64,000 nucleotides of DNA from Lampris incognitus (lineage: Eukaryota; Chordata; Actinopteri; Lampriformes; Lampridae), in NCBI RefSeq assembly GCF_029633865.1, contig NC_079222.1:35822827-35886826 (forward strand), given 5' to 3'. Made by a program: the position numbers and the translations under genes. The notes under the pieces are model-generated. The model was not told the origin of the DNA. It saw only the letters and a program-made list of their open reading frames with translations, and searched no databases. This document shows, piece after piece, positions 22,001-31,886 of this stretch (positions within the stretch are counted from its first letter, which is position 1; each line of letters begins with the position of its first letter).

Positions 22001-24336
22001 CAGTTAAGAACGTTAAATAAGGTTAAGATGACTTACTGCTGTTTGATTTTTTGGTGAAATAGCTACTTTTGTTGCAACAGGGCTAGCGCCCATTATGCAT
22101 AAAGTAATCCTTTTGAGCCAACCCAATCGGGTGAAAGGATCATACTGATCTTATGTGAGATTTCACCTCGCTGCTCTCATTCAGAGTGCCCAGAAAAGTC
22201 TAATCAGTTCATCTGGACACCAAGTTTAGTGGGAAAATGTTTCATCACTCACCTGAGTGACTTCGTCAGCACTTGATGACAGATTCAATCTCACACAAGA
22301 CAAACATGGTGAACTCAAGATTTGTCACGCTTAGGAAGTTAGCATTACACAACATTTGATGTCTTAATACCTGAAGCAAATGAAGTCTTGAATTCTCCTC
22401 CCCCTCTCCCTCCACGGCCTGCAGATGACAGCAAAAAAAAATAACATTTGGGAAATGTTTCCAAGGATTATACTCAAGGTTTATCCTGGTATTTTAAACT
22501 TGGGCCCTATTTTCCCATCATTTGGGGTCTAAATTACTAATAAGGACAATTTTTTGGAATGGTCAAGTATCGAGCTACAACGCTTCAGGTAGCAACGGCA
22601 AAATGGGCTGCAATGTAAATGTCCAAAAAAAGAGGGTCTGTAGGTATCCTTTCTGTATGTCTGTGAATGTTCTCATTCATCCAGGTCATGGTTATCCAAA
22701 GGAGTTGAATCAAGTGCAACTGGAGTTGGTGTATACCCGTGAAGACATTTCGCCTCTCATCCAAGAGGCTTCATCAGTTCGTGCCTTTCTGACTAGACCA
22801 AGCTAGTCTGACTGGCTGGTGAGGAAACTCAGATATTTATCCTCTTTGGAGTCGTTATCAGAGCTACTGATGTCTATGGTTCTTTGTGTTCCGATGTTTA
22901 CCCACGCCCGTCGTTATCAGAGCTATTGACGTGCATGGCTCTTTTTGATCCGATGTTCTTGGGCCCAACGACCGTCGCTGCTTAACATCGGATCACAAAG
23001 AGCCATGGACATCAATAGCTCTGATAACGACGGGCGTGGCTAAACATCGGAACACAAAGAGCCATGGACATCAATAGCTCTGATAACGACTGCAAAGAGG
23101 ATAAATATCTTGAGTTTCATCACCAGCCAGTCAGACTAGCTTGGTCTAGTCAGAAAGGCACGAACTGATGAAGCCTCTTGGATGAGAGGCGAAACGTCTT
23201 CACGGATATATACCAAGTCCAGTTGCACTTGATTCAATTCCTTTGGATATCCTTTCTGTTGTATTGTCAGACACTTAATCTGAGCCTGTCAGTAGCAAAA
23301 TACAAGCCATTTTAGTGGACGTAATCTGACAAGTGCCAACTGCCCCTTAAGGATAACATTGCAGCTGTTTCGCAGCTGCAGACTGAAGTTTTCTCGCTCA
23401 ATTCTGGACCAATTCCAAACATCTGTCCCCATTATTGATTACACCATAAACGATGGGGAAATTGGGCTCAGGTTTTAACATACCGGAATTACCCTCTTCC
23501 AATATTAACCCTGCCAAAGTCCTCACTTCCACTGTTCCAGGAGTCTCCTTGATTTCATAGGGATACAAATCCAACTCATTTTCAACTACACAACATTTTC
23601 AGCTAAAATAAGTGAACATTATCCTACTACTCCTGGTCCAGAATCCTTTACTGTTCCATGAAGATGTTTTACAAGGTGCTAGAAGAAAATACGGTAACAC
23701 TTTAGTATGGGGAACATATTCTAAGTAACAAAAACTTAATTTAGAGTAATTTAACACTATTAACACTTGTAGTTTTGTGTTTTGTTATGTAAGAACAGAC
23801 CATATTCATTAAGTGTTAGTAATGGAGAATAACTCTTCTTGTGGTACTACCACCTTATAAAGTCCATACTAAGCAAAGCATATTGAGATGGTACTACTAA
23901 TAAGCAATAATTCTGAGGTTATAGAGGGAAAACTCATAGTTAATGGCTTACTGGTTTTATGATAAGGCCATGCAGAATACGGCATTAATGAGTACGTAAT
24001 GATGACCAATTAAGAGCCAATATGTTGCTAATGTGCATGCTAATAAGCACCTAATTAATGGTGACTATGTTCCCCATACTAAAGTGTTACCGAAAATACT
24101 TCTCTTAAATTTTAACAAATGACTCAAAAGATCACTGAAACGTTCTTCCAAAGCAGTTGTCACAATAACGCCCAAAGAAATATACTCACCACCAAAAGTA
24201 GGAGTGTGGCTTGTGGCTGCACTGGTGACTTCCTGTGAATAAACAGGCGCTGGCGGTTTCACTTGTCTCATTCAAATTGGAAACTTCCAGCATATTTCAC
24301 TTACCTCTTCCTCCCAGTCTTGCATGTTCAATACTT
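15553..24336 (-). CDS. ddx4: Vasa/Ddx4-like N-terminal region with tandemly repeated RGG exon block (no helicase domain)
   Basis: Short minus-strand exons with GT-AG borders. 24336-24305 holds ATG at 24325 (MQDWEEE); 24232-24190 gives EVTSAATSHTPTFGG; 23547-23493 gives DSWNSGSEDFGRVNIGR. Unit B: 22418-22371, 21990-21970, 21845-21789, 21243-21203, 21079-21029, 20924-20895, 20472-20440, 19560-19509. Unit A: 19036-18989, 18616-18596, 18471-18415, 17292-17251, 17127-17077, 16972-16943, 16517-16485, 15604-15553. Peptides include GRGGRGGGEFKTSFAS, GSNEDENG, SWNSGRGQGMRRRGGRG, GGDREFKYGGGFRRG and GGGRGRRGGQG. Most exons are phase 1 to 1, so whole blocks can repeat in frame. The MxxWEEE start plus RGG, GEFKTSF and SWNSGRG peptides point to Vasa, a germ-granule RNA helicase. 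No DEAD-box exons occur before the TRIM block. The 21243-21203 exon is 1 bp short (41 vs 42), shifting the frame. Splice phase of the DSWNSG exons is unresolved. This is a truncated or rearranged gene. Confidence 0.6.
15690..16330 (+). mobile_element. Non-LTR retrotransposon fragment (endonuclease-RT linker and RT start) in unit A
   Basis: Frames at 15,760-15,984 (EEAWWQSKALEIQGYADQNH, GFFSAIHAIYGP, RWKQHFHQLLCKPS) and 16,036-16,302 (MHKNKAAGPDGIPTELYKYG) match the linker and first RT block (K-GKAPGPDGIP-E) of CR1/L2/RTE-type LINEs. A stop at 15,982 separates the two frames, and the fragment is truncated at both ends. It lies in a ddx4-like intron, antisense to the exons. It is shared with unit B but absent from unit C, which switches to other sequence at about 23,629. 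Confidence 0.75.
19089..22468. repeat. Tandem unit B of the ddx4-like exon block
   Basis: Second copy of the 15,134 unit. It is shorter because about 580-600 bp corresponding to 17,313-17,895 are missing (junction in ATCAATATTGACCAAAGG near 21,260). It carries the same eight exons and the LINE fragment. Confidence 0.9.
19646..20290 (+). mobile_element. Non-LTR retrotransposon fragment, unit B copy
   Basis: Near-identical to 15,690-16,330: frames at 19,716-19,940 and 19,992-20,258 with EEAWWQSKALEIQGYADQNH and AAGPDGIPTVLYKYG. Only a few substitutions separate it from unit A, so it was inserted before the A/B duplication and then copied with it. Confidence 0.75.
22469..23628. repeat. Partial unit C of the ddx4-like block, interrupted by a foldback element
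   Basis: It begins with the same TATACTCAAGGTTTATCC intron sequence and keeps the DSWNSG-type exon (23,547-23,493). It ends where units A and B enter the LINE. It is split by a 591-bp insertion at 22,657-23,247. Confidence 0.85.
22657..23247. mobile_element. Foldback (long palindromic) element with 12-bp target-site duplication
   Basis: Two long inverted arms: the left includes TCAAGTGCAACTGGAGTTGG and GCCTCTCATCCAAGAGGCTT; the right is their reverse complement, for example CCAGTTGCACTTGATTCAAT. They meet around 22,965-22,985. The direct repeat TATCCTTTCTGT flanks the insert (22,645-22,656 and 23,248-23,259). Units A and B have the uninterrupted site, which confirms insertion after the unit duplication. 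No coding frame is present. The CATCCAAGAGGCTTCATCAG module recurs widely in fish genomes. Confidence 0.85.
23693..24091. mobile_element. hAT-type MITE with 8-bp target-site duplication
   Basis: Terminal inverted repeats GGTAACACTTTAGTATGGGG / CCCCATACTAAAGTGTTACC bound a 399-bp non-coding AT-rich element. The 8-bp direct repeat GAAAATAC lies immediately outside (23,685-23,692 and 24,092-24,099), as expected for hAT transposition. It sits in the intron between the second and third ddx4-like exons. Confidence 0.85.
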
Positions 24337-24479
24337 CTGTGTGAGAAGCAATAATTGAATAGATCAGAGTTGGCAATGTACAGCATTTTGAAGAGGAAAA
24401 ACAGCAAGGCACCCCTTGTCTAATCTCTCCATATCTACTTCAGACCAACTCCAATACATGTTTGAAACTCAAATGTCAC

Positions 24480-25165
24480 ATTTTCTAACTCTGTGTCCGC
24501 ACTAGATCTCTGCGAAGCTCACGCAATTGCTATATGCAATAAAGGTATTACAGACAGTAATTGCGATTGCAATATTGTCAATTTTGCTAATATTTAAAAG
24601 CTTCGGCCAGGTCGACCCAAGGTTTGAAGGTCGTCGCCATTTTGAATGCGTTAGGCTAACACGCGGCAGTAATCTCACGTTAGGGTGAAGAAACTTGACC
24701 ACCTAACTTCTTCACAGGCCACTCAAAACGGGTAAATGAATGTAAATTAAATTATTCGAGGTTAAATGTGGAACTTTTAAGACCAACTCATTCGACTTAG
24801 GAGGGCTTAGAGAGCAGCGAACACGACCGTCAACGCTCCCGTTAGCTAACACGTCAGCGAGCTGCCCAGAGTCACATTCCTTTCAAGGTCAACTAACGTG
24901 AATTAACACTCTGTAGTTTTTCCTTTGAGTGGTCGCCAACGACACAGACTGACGCAGAACAACAACAAAACTTTTTGAAATACTTTCCTGTTCGTTTCAT
25001 TACATTTGTAGACGTCTGTCGCGATATCCTCAACGGTGTCTCGAAGCGGATCTATGACCTGTCTCGGCGGAAGCAGACTGCTCTCCATCACCGCCTCAGT
25101 GGATCGGCGCATGCGCAGATGACACCTAGCGTATACCTCCGCAGACAGCAAGGCCGGAAAATAAA
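24480..25165 (-). promoter_or_regulatory. CpG-rich region upstream of the ddx4-like start
   Basis: Upstream of MQDWEEE the sequence becomes CpG-rich (ACGCGGCAGT, GAACACGACCGTCAACGC, GGCGCATGCGCAGATG), with an NRF1-like GCGCATGCGC at about 25,106-25,115. NRF1-like sites are common in promoters of germline and housekeeping genes. It is the likely location of a non-coding first exon and start site, but no start was pinned down. Confidence 0.4.
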
Positions 25166-25330
25166 TGAATAAACAAATAAGTAGGGGAACGTTGGTAGAA
25201 TAAGTTTGAGATCCACTAAAGGATGTGAGAAGTAGCTGTTTTTGGCTGAACCAGCCAGCGGGACCAGCCCTACAAACGCCAATGTCCCCAGCTGAGTATC
25301 CTTTCTAAAATGATAAGCCAAACCCTCCAT

Positions 25331-25516
25331 TCAGCCTGGGAAAAAGAGGATTCTCCCCTCCATCTTGCTCTCTTCAAGCTCTTGCTTTTTCTTTTTTTTC
25401 TTATTGGACGGTACAGTGTCCTCTTGAGGTTTTTGGGGCCTCTGACTTGCTGGGAGAAGCTGGTCTGAGCCCCAGCTGTGGAACTCATTCATTTCTGAAG
25501 AACTGCAACATCCGAA
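25331..25516 (-). CDS. Candidate 3'-terminal exon of an unrecognised gene
   Basis: Minus strand: TCGGATGTTGCAG at 25,517 resembles an acceptor, followed by an open frame EMNEFHSWGSDQLLPASQ, then PSNKKKKKKQELEESKMEG, and a stop at about 25,331. The composition (Lys/Glu-rich, no repeats) looks protein-like rather than random. The phase does not join directly to the candidate exon at 26,174-26,375, so an intermediate exon or a separate gene would be needed. Product unknown. Confidence 0.25.
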   Translation of the reverse strand, partial: FGCCSSSEMNEFHSWGSDQLLPASQRPQKPQEDTVPSNKKKKKKQELEESKMEGRILFFPG

Positions 25517-25894
25517 AGGTCTCTCGCTGAGTCTCTCATGTCTTATAGCCAATTATGCAAGTATTACAAATGCTAGATTTCATCTCTCATAGAGACACTG
25601 AGTTTCTTTTGCGAACTTCACATTTCAGTCTTCGCAGGCCTTTAACAATCTTCCTTCACTCTCTCTCTTCCCTTTCAGTTTCACCCCCCCTCCCATGACT
25701 CAGGGGAGTCAAAAAGAAAATCTACATTACATCACAGTTTTCACCTTTGGTCTTGGCTCTTACAATTTCATCTAATGTGTGTAATATCTTAAATTTCTTT
25801 ACAGTAATAAAATTGCTATATTGCTTGCAGTCAAATTCCCACACAGGACTTACAAGAACAAGAAATGAAGAGCAGACACATTTAAGAAAGAAAA

Positions 25895-26150
25895 GAAAGC
25901 CACTTTATTTGGTCATTGTACAGGTTACGATGAAATGTGTTTTCTCTGCATGTGTAACCATCCTATTGTATAGGAGCAGTGGGCAGCTGCAGCACCTGGG
26001 GACCAACTCCAGTTCTTCTTTCCATTGCTCAGGGACACAGGCAGGAGTATTAACCCTCACATGCAGGTCTTTTTGATAGTGGAAGGAAACCGGAGCACCC
26101 GGAGGAAACCCACGCAGACACGGGGAGAACATGCAAACTCCACACAGAAG
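25895..26150 (-). mobile_element. Headless copy of the tRNA-headed repeat found in TRIM intron 1
   Basis: Runs from GAAAGCCACTTTATTTGGTC to GAGAACATGCAAACTCCAC. It matches the body of the 12,823-13,148 element but lacks the tRNA-like head. It is placed immediately before the candidate exon at 26,174. Confidence 0.6.
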
Positions 26151-26173
26151 TCAGTGTTGGTGGGGTTTCTTAC

Positions 26174-26375
26174 TTGTGCGTGGTGCAGTTTGTGCTCCAC
26201 AGGACTTTGGGTGCCTTTGGATGAAACCCAGGACTCGGTGTTCCCTGGTAGAGCCTGGACATCCTCAGCGTCTCCACTCAGAGAGCTCTGCCTCTCCTTT
26301 GAGATGACGTCCACATTAGTTTGGACTTTACAGTACTGCTCCAATAGTCTGCCACTCTCTTGCATTGCTTGCTCC
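26174..26375 (-). CDS. Candidate internal coding exon of an unrecognised gene
   Basis: The 202-bp minus-strand interval is bounded by a good acceptor (CCCATGCAG|GG) and donor (CACAA|GTAAGA). It is open throughout, encoding EQAMQESGRLLEQYCKVQTN, DVISKERQSSLSGDAEDVQA and ending KGTQSPVEHKLHHAQ (67 residues). The first nucleotide completes a codon and the end is phase 0. The residues look like a coiled-coil/low-complexity host protein. No family recognised. It may share a gene with 25,331-25,516. Confidence 0.4.
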
Positions 26376-26833
26376 CTGCATGGGACAGAAATCTATCATT
26401 CCATTACAGTCTATTTCACTCTATTTCATATTTATTTTCAGTCTATTTCATATGTATCATCTTTCATCAATCACCTTTTTTCCAAACAAAAAACAAAATG
26501 GTTGTTATCATTCTTAATCTTTACTAGTGGGGAATACATGGGTAATGCCTTACTTAGGGTGAGGAGCTCGGAGTAGAACTTGTTGACAACTTGTTGTCAA
26601 TTAGTCAATAAAGGAAAAAAATACAAACTAAAAAAAAAAAGAAGGTCGGAGACGCAGGCGGGCGACAATGAAACACGATTGACAGGAAACATTTCCAGTT
26701 GTTGGTAAGAGAGGGACCTGCAACGGGCCACTTGCTCCCCCTTCCTCTTTCGTTTCATATATTGGTTATCTGTCATCCATTTTGTTTCAAACGTTAAAGC
26801 CAATTAAACCATTTCACCGATTTCTTTATCTTT

Positions 26834-26835
<2 letters not shown>

Positions 26836-26866
<31 letters not shown>

Positions 26867-26881
26867 GTAATAATAATAATA
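26836..26881. repeat. (TAA)n microsatellite
   Basis: About fifteen AAT/TAA units with one TAG interruption, lying between the 26.2-kb exon candidate and the lectin promoter. Confidence 0.9.
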
Positions 26882-27215
26882 GCTTTGTTTTGCTTATGAA
26901 TCGCCGTGACCGTCTAATGAGAAATAACGTCCAGACATGTGACTAGCCTCCCTGACAACAAAGGTGTCACTCACAGTGATTGACATTTGTAGAGGCGAAT
27001 CAAAATGGACATACCGCTCGTACACCGGTAAGCCAATGATATGCGCGTATCCCCAGCCCGAAGGATTTAGACCAGTCAAATTTCTCAGTGTCAGAATGAG
27101 GGTGGCGCTAAAAAGAGCCTGGGGCGGGTCTTCGTAAGAGCGCGTCAGGTCGCTGTTGCCTAGCAACAAAATTCTTGGTTTGGCAGTTTTGACGACGCTA
27201 AACAAAACACGAACG

Positions 27216-30200
27216 ATGACTTCCACAAACGTGTTTCAAGAGCTGGACAGCAATTCAAACCCGGGTTCGAGGTAAGCAGAAATCACCTGAGGACTTTTAG
27301 CCATTTAAAAACGGCCAACGGTGCATTTTTCAAGTTTAGGCAGCTACCGAGCCAGCTCGTCTTGTCGAAGTTCGGCGTTTGCTAATCGGGCTAGCTAGCT
27401 TTTCATGACGCTAAAGCGGGCTCGTTTTGTCCTGTTCACAACCAGCAATGTCACCCGGAGCCTTGGGTCGGGGTTTAAGTGTTGACACAGCTCAACTTCA
27501 CTTCTCTTGATCAACATGGTGAGCTTGGCCTGCCAGCTAACTGGTTCAGGCGCTGTCTGCGGTGCCTGCGGAAGTGTGTGAGCGCCCTCAAACCCTCCCT
27601 GAATATCTGCTAGTCGAGAATGTGGCTGCAGAACCTCTTTGTTCTGGCTAAAGGAAGAGGCACATTTTCCCCGTTGCTAGGAGACCTGCTGATCTGGGCG
27701 GTACCGTTAAAACATGTCTGTCGTGTTGCGCCTCGGAAAAGATTTCCTCGCTAAAATTGTCTTAACAAGTGTGAGCCACGCCCCCTTTCTGTAACCTCGC
27801 TTACAAAATAAAAAACAGTATACTTGAAGTTTATTTTATTAAGTAAACTTCAAGTAAAGTTCAAGTTCGTTTGCTAGTAGTATACTTGTAAGTATACTTA
27901 AGTATAATTTTGTTTAGTATATCTCTGATAAGTACTTAAAAAGTAAACTGAAAGTATACTCACTGTTTTCTTGTTTAAAATAAGTATACTAATAGCAAAC
28001 TTGAATAAACTACTTTTTTTGTAAGGACTAACTACATACACACCCACAGAGTTGTAGTTATAAAAGATGGTCAAACCAAATTCAGCGGTCCAGTCATCTG
28101 GTCTTTAGCTGTCTCTCACATGTTTGATGTAGAACTTCCTATATCCCTGCTCAACTTCCATGCACACAAGTATCCAGTTTTGAATGGGAGCCGGCTGTCC
28201 AGTCGCTGCTGTCCAGCGCCTGTAAATACTGCACCTCCTCGGTGGTAGTCATGGTGCGTCTGAAACGGCGGCTGTACCCACACATGTTGGAAATAACACC
28301 TGAAAAACAAAACGGAAAACACATGTTGCTAATCTAACAAACCTAACAAGGCCTATAAAACGTGAAATGTAAAAAAAAGAAGTCAACCTTGCGAAGGAAA
28401 GGACGCGACCAACACACATCATAGGGACATGGCGCGCACGATGACGCGCGGTCATTTTGACCGCTCATGGTCGTTTTTACACCTTATAACTTTTTTTGTG
28501 CAATTGATCTAAAAGTCTTTTTAATGCAATTATATACAATTTTAGGAGCATCCAGGTAGCGGTAGGTCTATCTTTTTCCCCCCACAAAGTTATTAAACTT
28601 TGAAAATCCAAAACAGTCAAAATGACCCCCATGGTCGTTCTAGTAGTTTTTAACGTTTAAAGTGTTAAAGTAAAGAATTGTGTTACACAACAAGAAAAGA
28701 TGGCAAAAAATGTTGTCAGAACTTTTGCACATGCATTAGGTTTGAATACGTGCCTTGATAATGCCAAAATGTTGGGCCTAGTTCTTAACATACATGAAAA
28801 ATAGAGAACTGCGATGGTGTTTTGTGTCTTGCTTACCAAGGCGTCCAAATCCTGGGCCCTGAATCATGAGACGTATTGAACCGTGAAATTAGTGAATCGC
28901 CCAACCCTAGTGAATATATAGTGTGTACTTCTGGTACATCAGATAATATGGTGTAATATAATGGGAGTATATAGCATTGTATATGGGCATGATGGGTCGT
29001 GGTATTGGTAATATGGTATAGTGTATGGGCCGTATCGTATATAAGCAATATGGTATAATATATGAGCATAGGTTGTTGATTACTCAACCATAACAAAACT
29101 CTGTATTGCAGCGCCACACCTATATTACATACACGCTTGTCTCCAGTGTCCTGTTGTTGTTCCATTTATTTCTTCTGTTTTTTTGTTTTGTTTTGTTTTG
29201 GGTTTTTTTGTGTGAGTGATTTCTGCAAGTGCTAGAAGCTGCTGTGTACTGGAGTCAAATTCCTCGTGTGCATAGGCACACTTGGCCAATAAAGAAACAC
29301 ATCAGACAATTTATTAAGTCAAGCAGAGCATTTTATGTCTTACAACATGACTGGAGGGGGACTTGAAGCTGTGATCATGTACAGAAATCTGTCAGCTCTT
29401 GTCAACGCCAGGAGGGTCAGGGTCTGTGTTTGTAGCTGCGTACTACACCTAATACAGCTTGTGCACCAGATAGCTACTTGTTACAGACAGCTAGCTGGTT
29501 TTGATGAGAAAGCCCCCAATATATGCCCTTACTGGACATCAGTGTCAGCAGCCTTCTTCCTGTCTTCACTGTTTCATGTTGTCCGCTGAGTGATTTTTGA
29601 TCTCTGCTTATTTTTGGTCTTTGTCTTTCATCTAGACATATAAGTGATGAGTGGTGTCCAGAACAGGTTAATCCACAAGACAATCACAACACAAACCAGG
29701 AGACCCAGCAGTGGAGAGAAGAGCGACGCAGGGAACGATGCTGCAAAATTATATTTGCAGTTCTGATCACCCTCTTTGTTGGGGCTGTGCTTGCTCAGGC
29801 CACATTTCTCCCAGCTCTGGTGGCAGAATATAAAATTCTTAATCTAGAGATAGAGAGAGATGATACCATCCACCAGGTGAACCTGACATCCACCCAACAG
29901 AAACTAGAACTCTGCTCAACATCAAAAACAAATGTTGCAGCAGAGGCCAGACAACTGAGGACCATCCTTTCTTTAAAGGAAGTGCCTCTCTGTGATCTGG
30001 ACACCCTGCAGTGTAGGCGCTGCCCATTAGGCTGGGAGGAGCACAGATCACAATGCTACATCCTTTCCCTGCACACCAAAAACTGGCAAGCCTCTCGCAG
30101 GGAATGTCTGGACATGGGGGCAGACTTGGCAGTAATTAGGGATGAGGAAGATCAAGTCTTCCTTATCAATTTTACTGTCCAGTTCTACCAGCGCCGCCCC

Positions 30201-30485
30201 GAGCTGGGCTTTCTGGGGGCGTGGATTGGCCTGCAGGACCTGGTCCAGGAAGGGGAGTACATGTGGGTCAATGGGCAAGGTCTCCAACCGCAGCATATCT
30301 ACTGGAGGACGAGGGAGCCAAATAATTATGTTGCGGACTGGGATGAAGACCAGGCTGGACAAGACTGTGTTAGCTTTGTCACGCTAGGGGAGAGGAACGT
30401 GGACAAACCACTCAACACCTGGGATGACGTTGTCTGTGCTGGCGGACGTCATTTTATTTGTGAGACACCCGCACTTGGTCTGTAA
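27216..30485 (+). CDS. Type II transmembrane C-type lectin (CD209/ASGR-like), two exons
   Basis: Exon 1 27,216-27,271 (MTSTNVFQELDSNSNPGS, donor GAG|GTAAGC) joins exon 2 29,636-30,485 (acceptor CATCTAG|AC), both in phase 2, giving 301 aa. Cytosolic tail 1-54 ends in Arg-rich REERRRERCC. Membrane anchor about 55-78. Helical stalk about 80-140 with an N-glycosylation site at N101. C-type lectin domain 148-295: CPLGW, W168, WIGL (AWIGLQD), EPN at 246-248, WDD at 281-283, and cysteines C148, C159, C176, C263, C286, C294. EPN is the calcium-site motif linked to mannose-type sugar binding; the usual WND is WDD here. It is likely a pattern-recognition or endocytic receptor at the cell surface. Upstream of the ATG the sequence is CpG-containing without a clear TATA. 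The whole domain sits in one exon, unlike the usual three-exon split, which is notable. No break is seen. Confidence 0.9.
27800..28025. mobile_element. AT-rich MITE in the lectin intron
   Basis: Ends CTTACAAAATAAA and TTTTTTTGTAAG form short terminal inverted repeats. The inside is rich in AGTATACTT / AAGTATACT palindromes typical of small Tc1/mariner-type fish MITEs. A flanking duplication was not resolved. Confidence 0.55.
28026..29330. other. Lectin intron remainder: AT-rich repeats, no gene
   Basis: It contains a patch near 28,436-28,640 with GGTCATTTTGACCGCTCATG and, inverted, AGTCAAAATGACCCCCATGG, resembling ends of a small DNA transposon. A degenerate ATATGG/TATA tandem stretch lies at 28,905-29,080. 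No supported exon. Confidence 0.5.
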
Positions 30486-30815
30486 CTCAGGTCACGACAG
30501 ACCAAGGTGGCTTAGAGGGTCAAAATCAACCCCCCTCCCGTTTTTTCTGTTTGTTTTTTTCCCTTTCCCCCTTTCATCTTTCCTTCCTTTTGTTTGAGTA
30601 ATTAATACAGTTCTTTGATAACTTGTGTTTTCCCTTCTTTACCTAAATGTATTCTGTAACCTGTGATCCTATGAGTGGGTGGGTGGGTAGTGATGGGAAT
30701 GGGGTTTTCGGTTTGTTAATACATGTGATGAATAATACTTTGTATCTGGGGATGAGTAGCTGATTTGATGTTGTACATGTTTTGTAATTCTTGTGGGATA
30801 AAACAATTGCAAATC

Positions 30816-30821
30816 AATAAA
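30816..30821 (+). terminator. Poly(A) signal of the lectin gene
   Basis: AATAAA in ATCAATAAAATATA, about 330 bp downstream of the lectin stop codon, followed by AT-rich sequence. It is the best candidate 3' end of that transcript. Confidence 0.6.
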
Positions 30822-31299
30822 ATATATATACAAAAAAAATTCACAGAACACTCATTTATCATCAGTTTCTGCTTTACATCTACTTGCAATAAAACAGTTC
30901 CCTGTGTAAACTCTAGGGTTCATCTTGAGTGCAACTTCTTTGACCTTCTTAGTTATACAGTATTTATATATTAATACTTTTTATATACTATTTATATGTA
31001 TCTATAGTATACAGCATTTTGTTGTTTAAAAGGAGCAGGAGTATGGTAAAATGTATGTTTTCCTTCATCGTGTTTTTATCATGATACTTGGTGTTACTAG
31101 TAATGTGCATTTTAAAAGCCAAGCTGTGTACAAACTGTTTTCCAGTGCCGATGTTTAAAATGACAGTTTGTCTGATCGCCGGTGCTGATACCGATGGTTT
31201 GTGTTTGTTTGTTTGTTTTGTTTTTGTTATTTATTCTCCCTTTTGTGCCAAGGAAACAAATACATTTTTATAAAAACTCCCCACGCGGCCGATATTTTC

Positions 31300-31450
31300 T
31301 TTCACTTGTACTTTAAAACAAACCGCACGTGCGCACAGCGCCTACTGCCCGCTTACGTCATGCCAGCGTGTGTCCAGCCAATGGCTGTTATGGGCGGTGT
31401 TATAGTGCCACCTACTGGATCTTCTCAGATCGCATATAACCCAACACATT
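31300..31450 (+). promoter_or_regulatory. Promoter-like patch (CRE and CCAAT motifs)
   Basis: CpG-rich stretch with GCTTACGTCATG (CRE-like) and AGCCAATGG (CCAAT) directly upstream of a GC-rich leader at 31,455-31,530. It could be a host promoter or the 5' regulatory region of the adjoining L1 fragment. Confidence 0.3.
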
Positions 31451-31454
31451 TAGC

Positions 31455-31886
31455 CTGCGCAAAATGGATGCGCCCCAACAGATAAACATCGGCCGCTGCG
31501 GGAGCCGCCAGCGGAAGCCGAGGGTGTAAGACGCGTGTCCTTATCGCTCCTGAGTCAGTGACCGGATTTATATATTGAACCTTGCAATATCTTACATGTC
31601 TTCATGTGGTTGGACGTCCGGCGGGACCTCTTTGCTTAATTCTACGATGACGTCGACTCGACCAAAAACGGAGTCTACCAGAGGAGGCCGCAATAAGCCT
31701 GTGCCCTCTGCTCGCCACCGGATGCTGCAGCTAATGTGGACCCCACGGGAGCAGTGACTGTGGCGCTGTTACCGTCCATGATGGGCTCTCTCAAATCCCA
31801 CATTTTCGGTAAAATAGACTCTCTCTCCACCAATACTAGATCAGAAACGTTATTGATTAAAGACGAGCTCAAAAAAATCTATTGAG
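31455..31886 (+). mobile_element. 5' fragment of an L1-type LINE (leader and ORF1 N-terminus)
   Basis: Two short frames, MTSTRPKTESTRGGRNKPV and then SMMGSLKSHIFGKIDSLSTN and ETLLIKDELKK, match the start of fish L1 ORF1p, where a coiled coil follows a basic leader. The frames are offset by a small indel and stop near 31,882, where a hAT terminus begins (CAGGGGCGTGGCC). This is the opposite end of the L1 class seen in the TRIM introns. Confidence 0.5.

Noticed and set aside
22200-22300. Possible ddx4-like exon ending CACTCAG|GTGAGTGA
   Set aside because: The upstream frame meets TGA in the expected phase, and the GACGAAGTCACT...GTGAGTGATGAAAC text is a widespread fish repeat motif.
22657-23247. 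Large palindrome considered as a replication origin or viral hairpin
   Set aside because: Flanking 12-bp duplication and empty sites in units A and B show it is a transposed foldback element.
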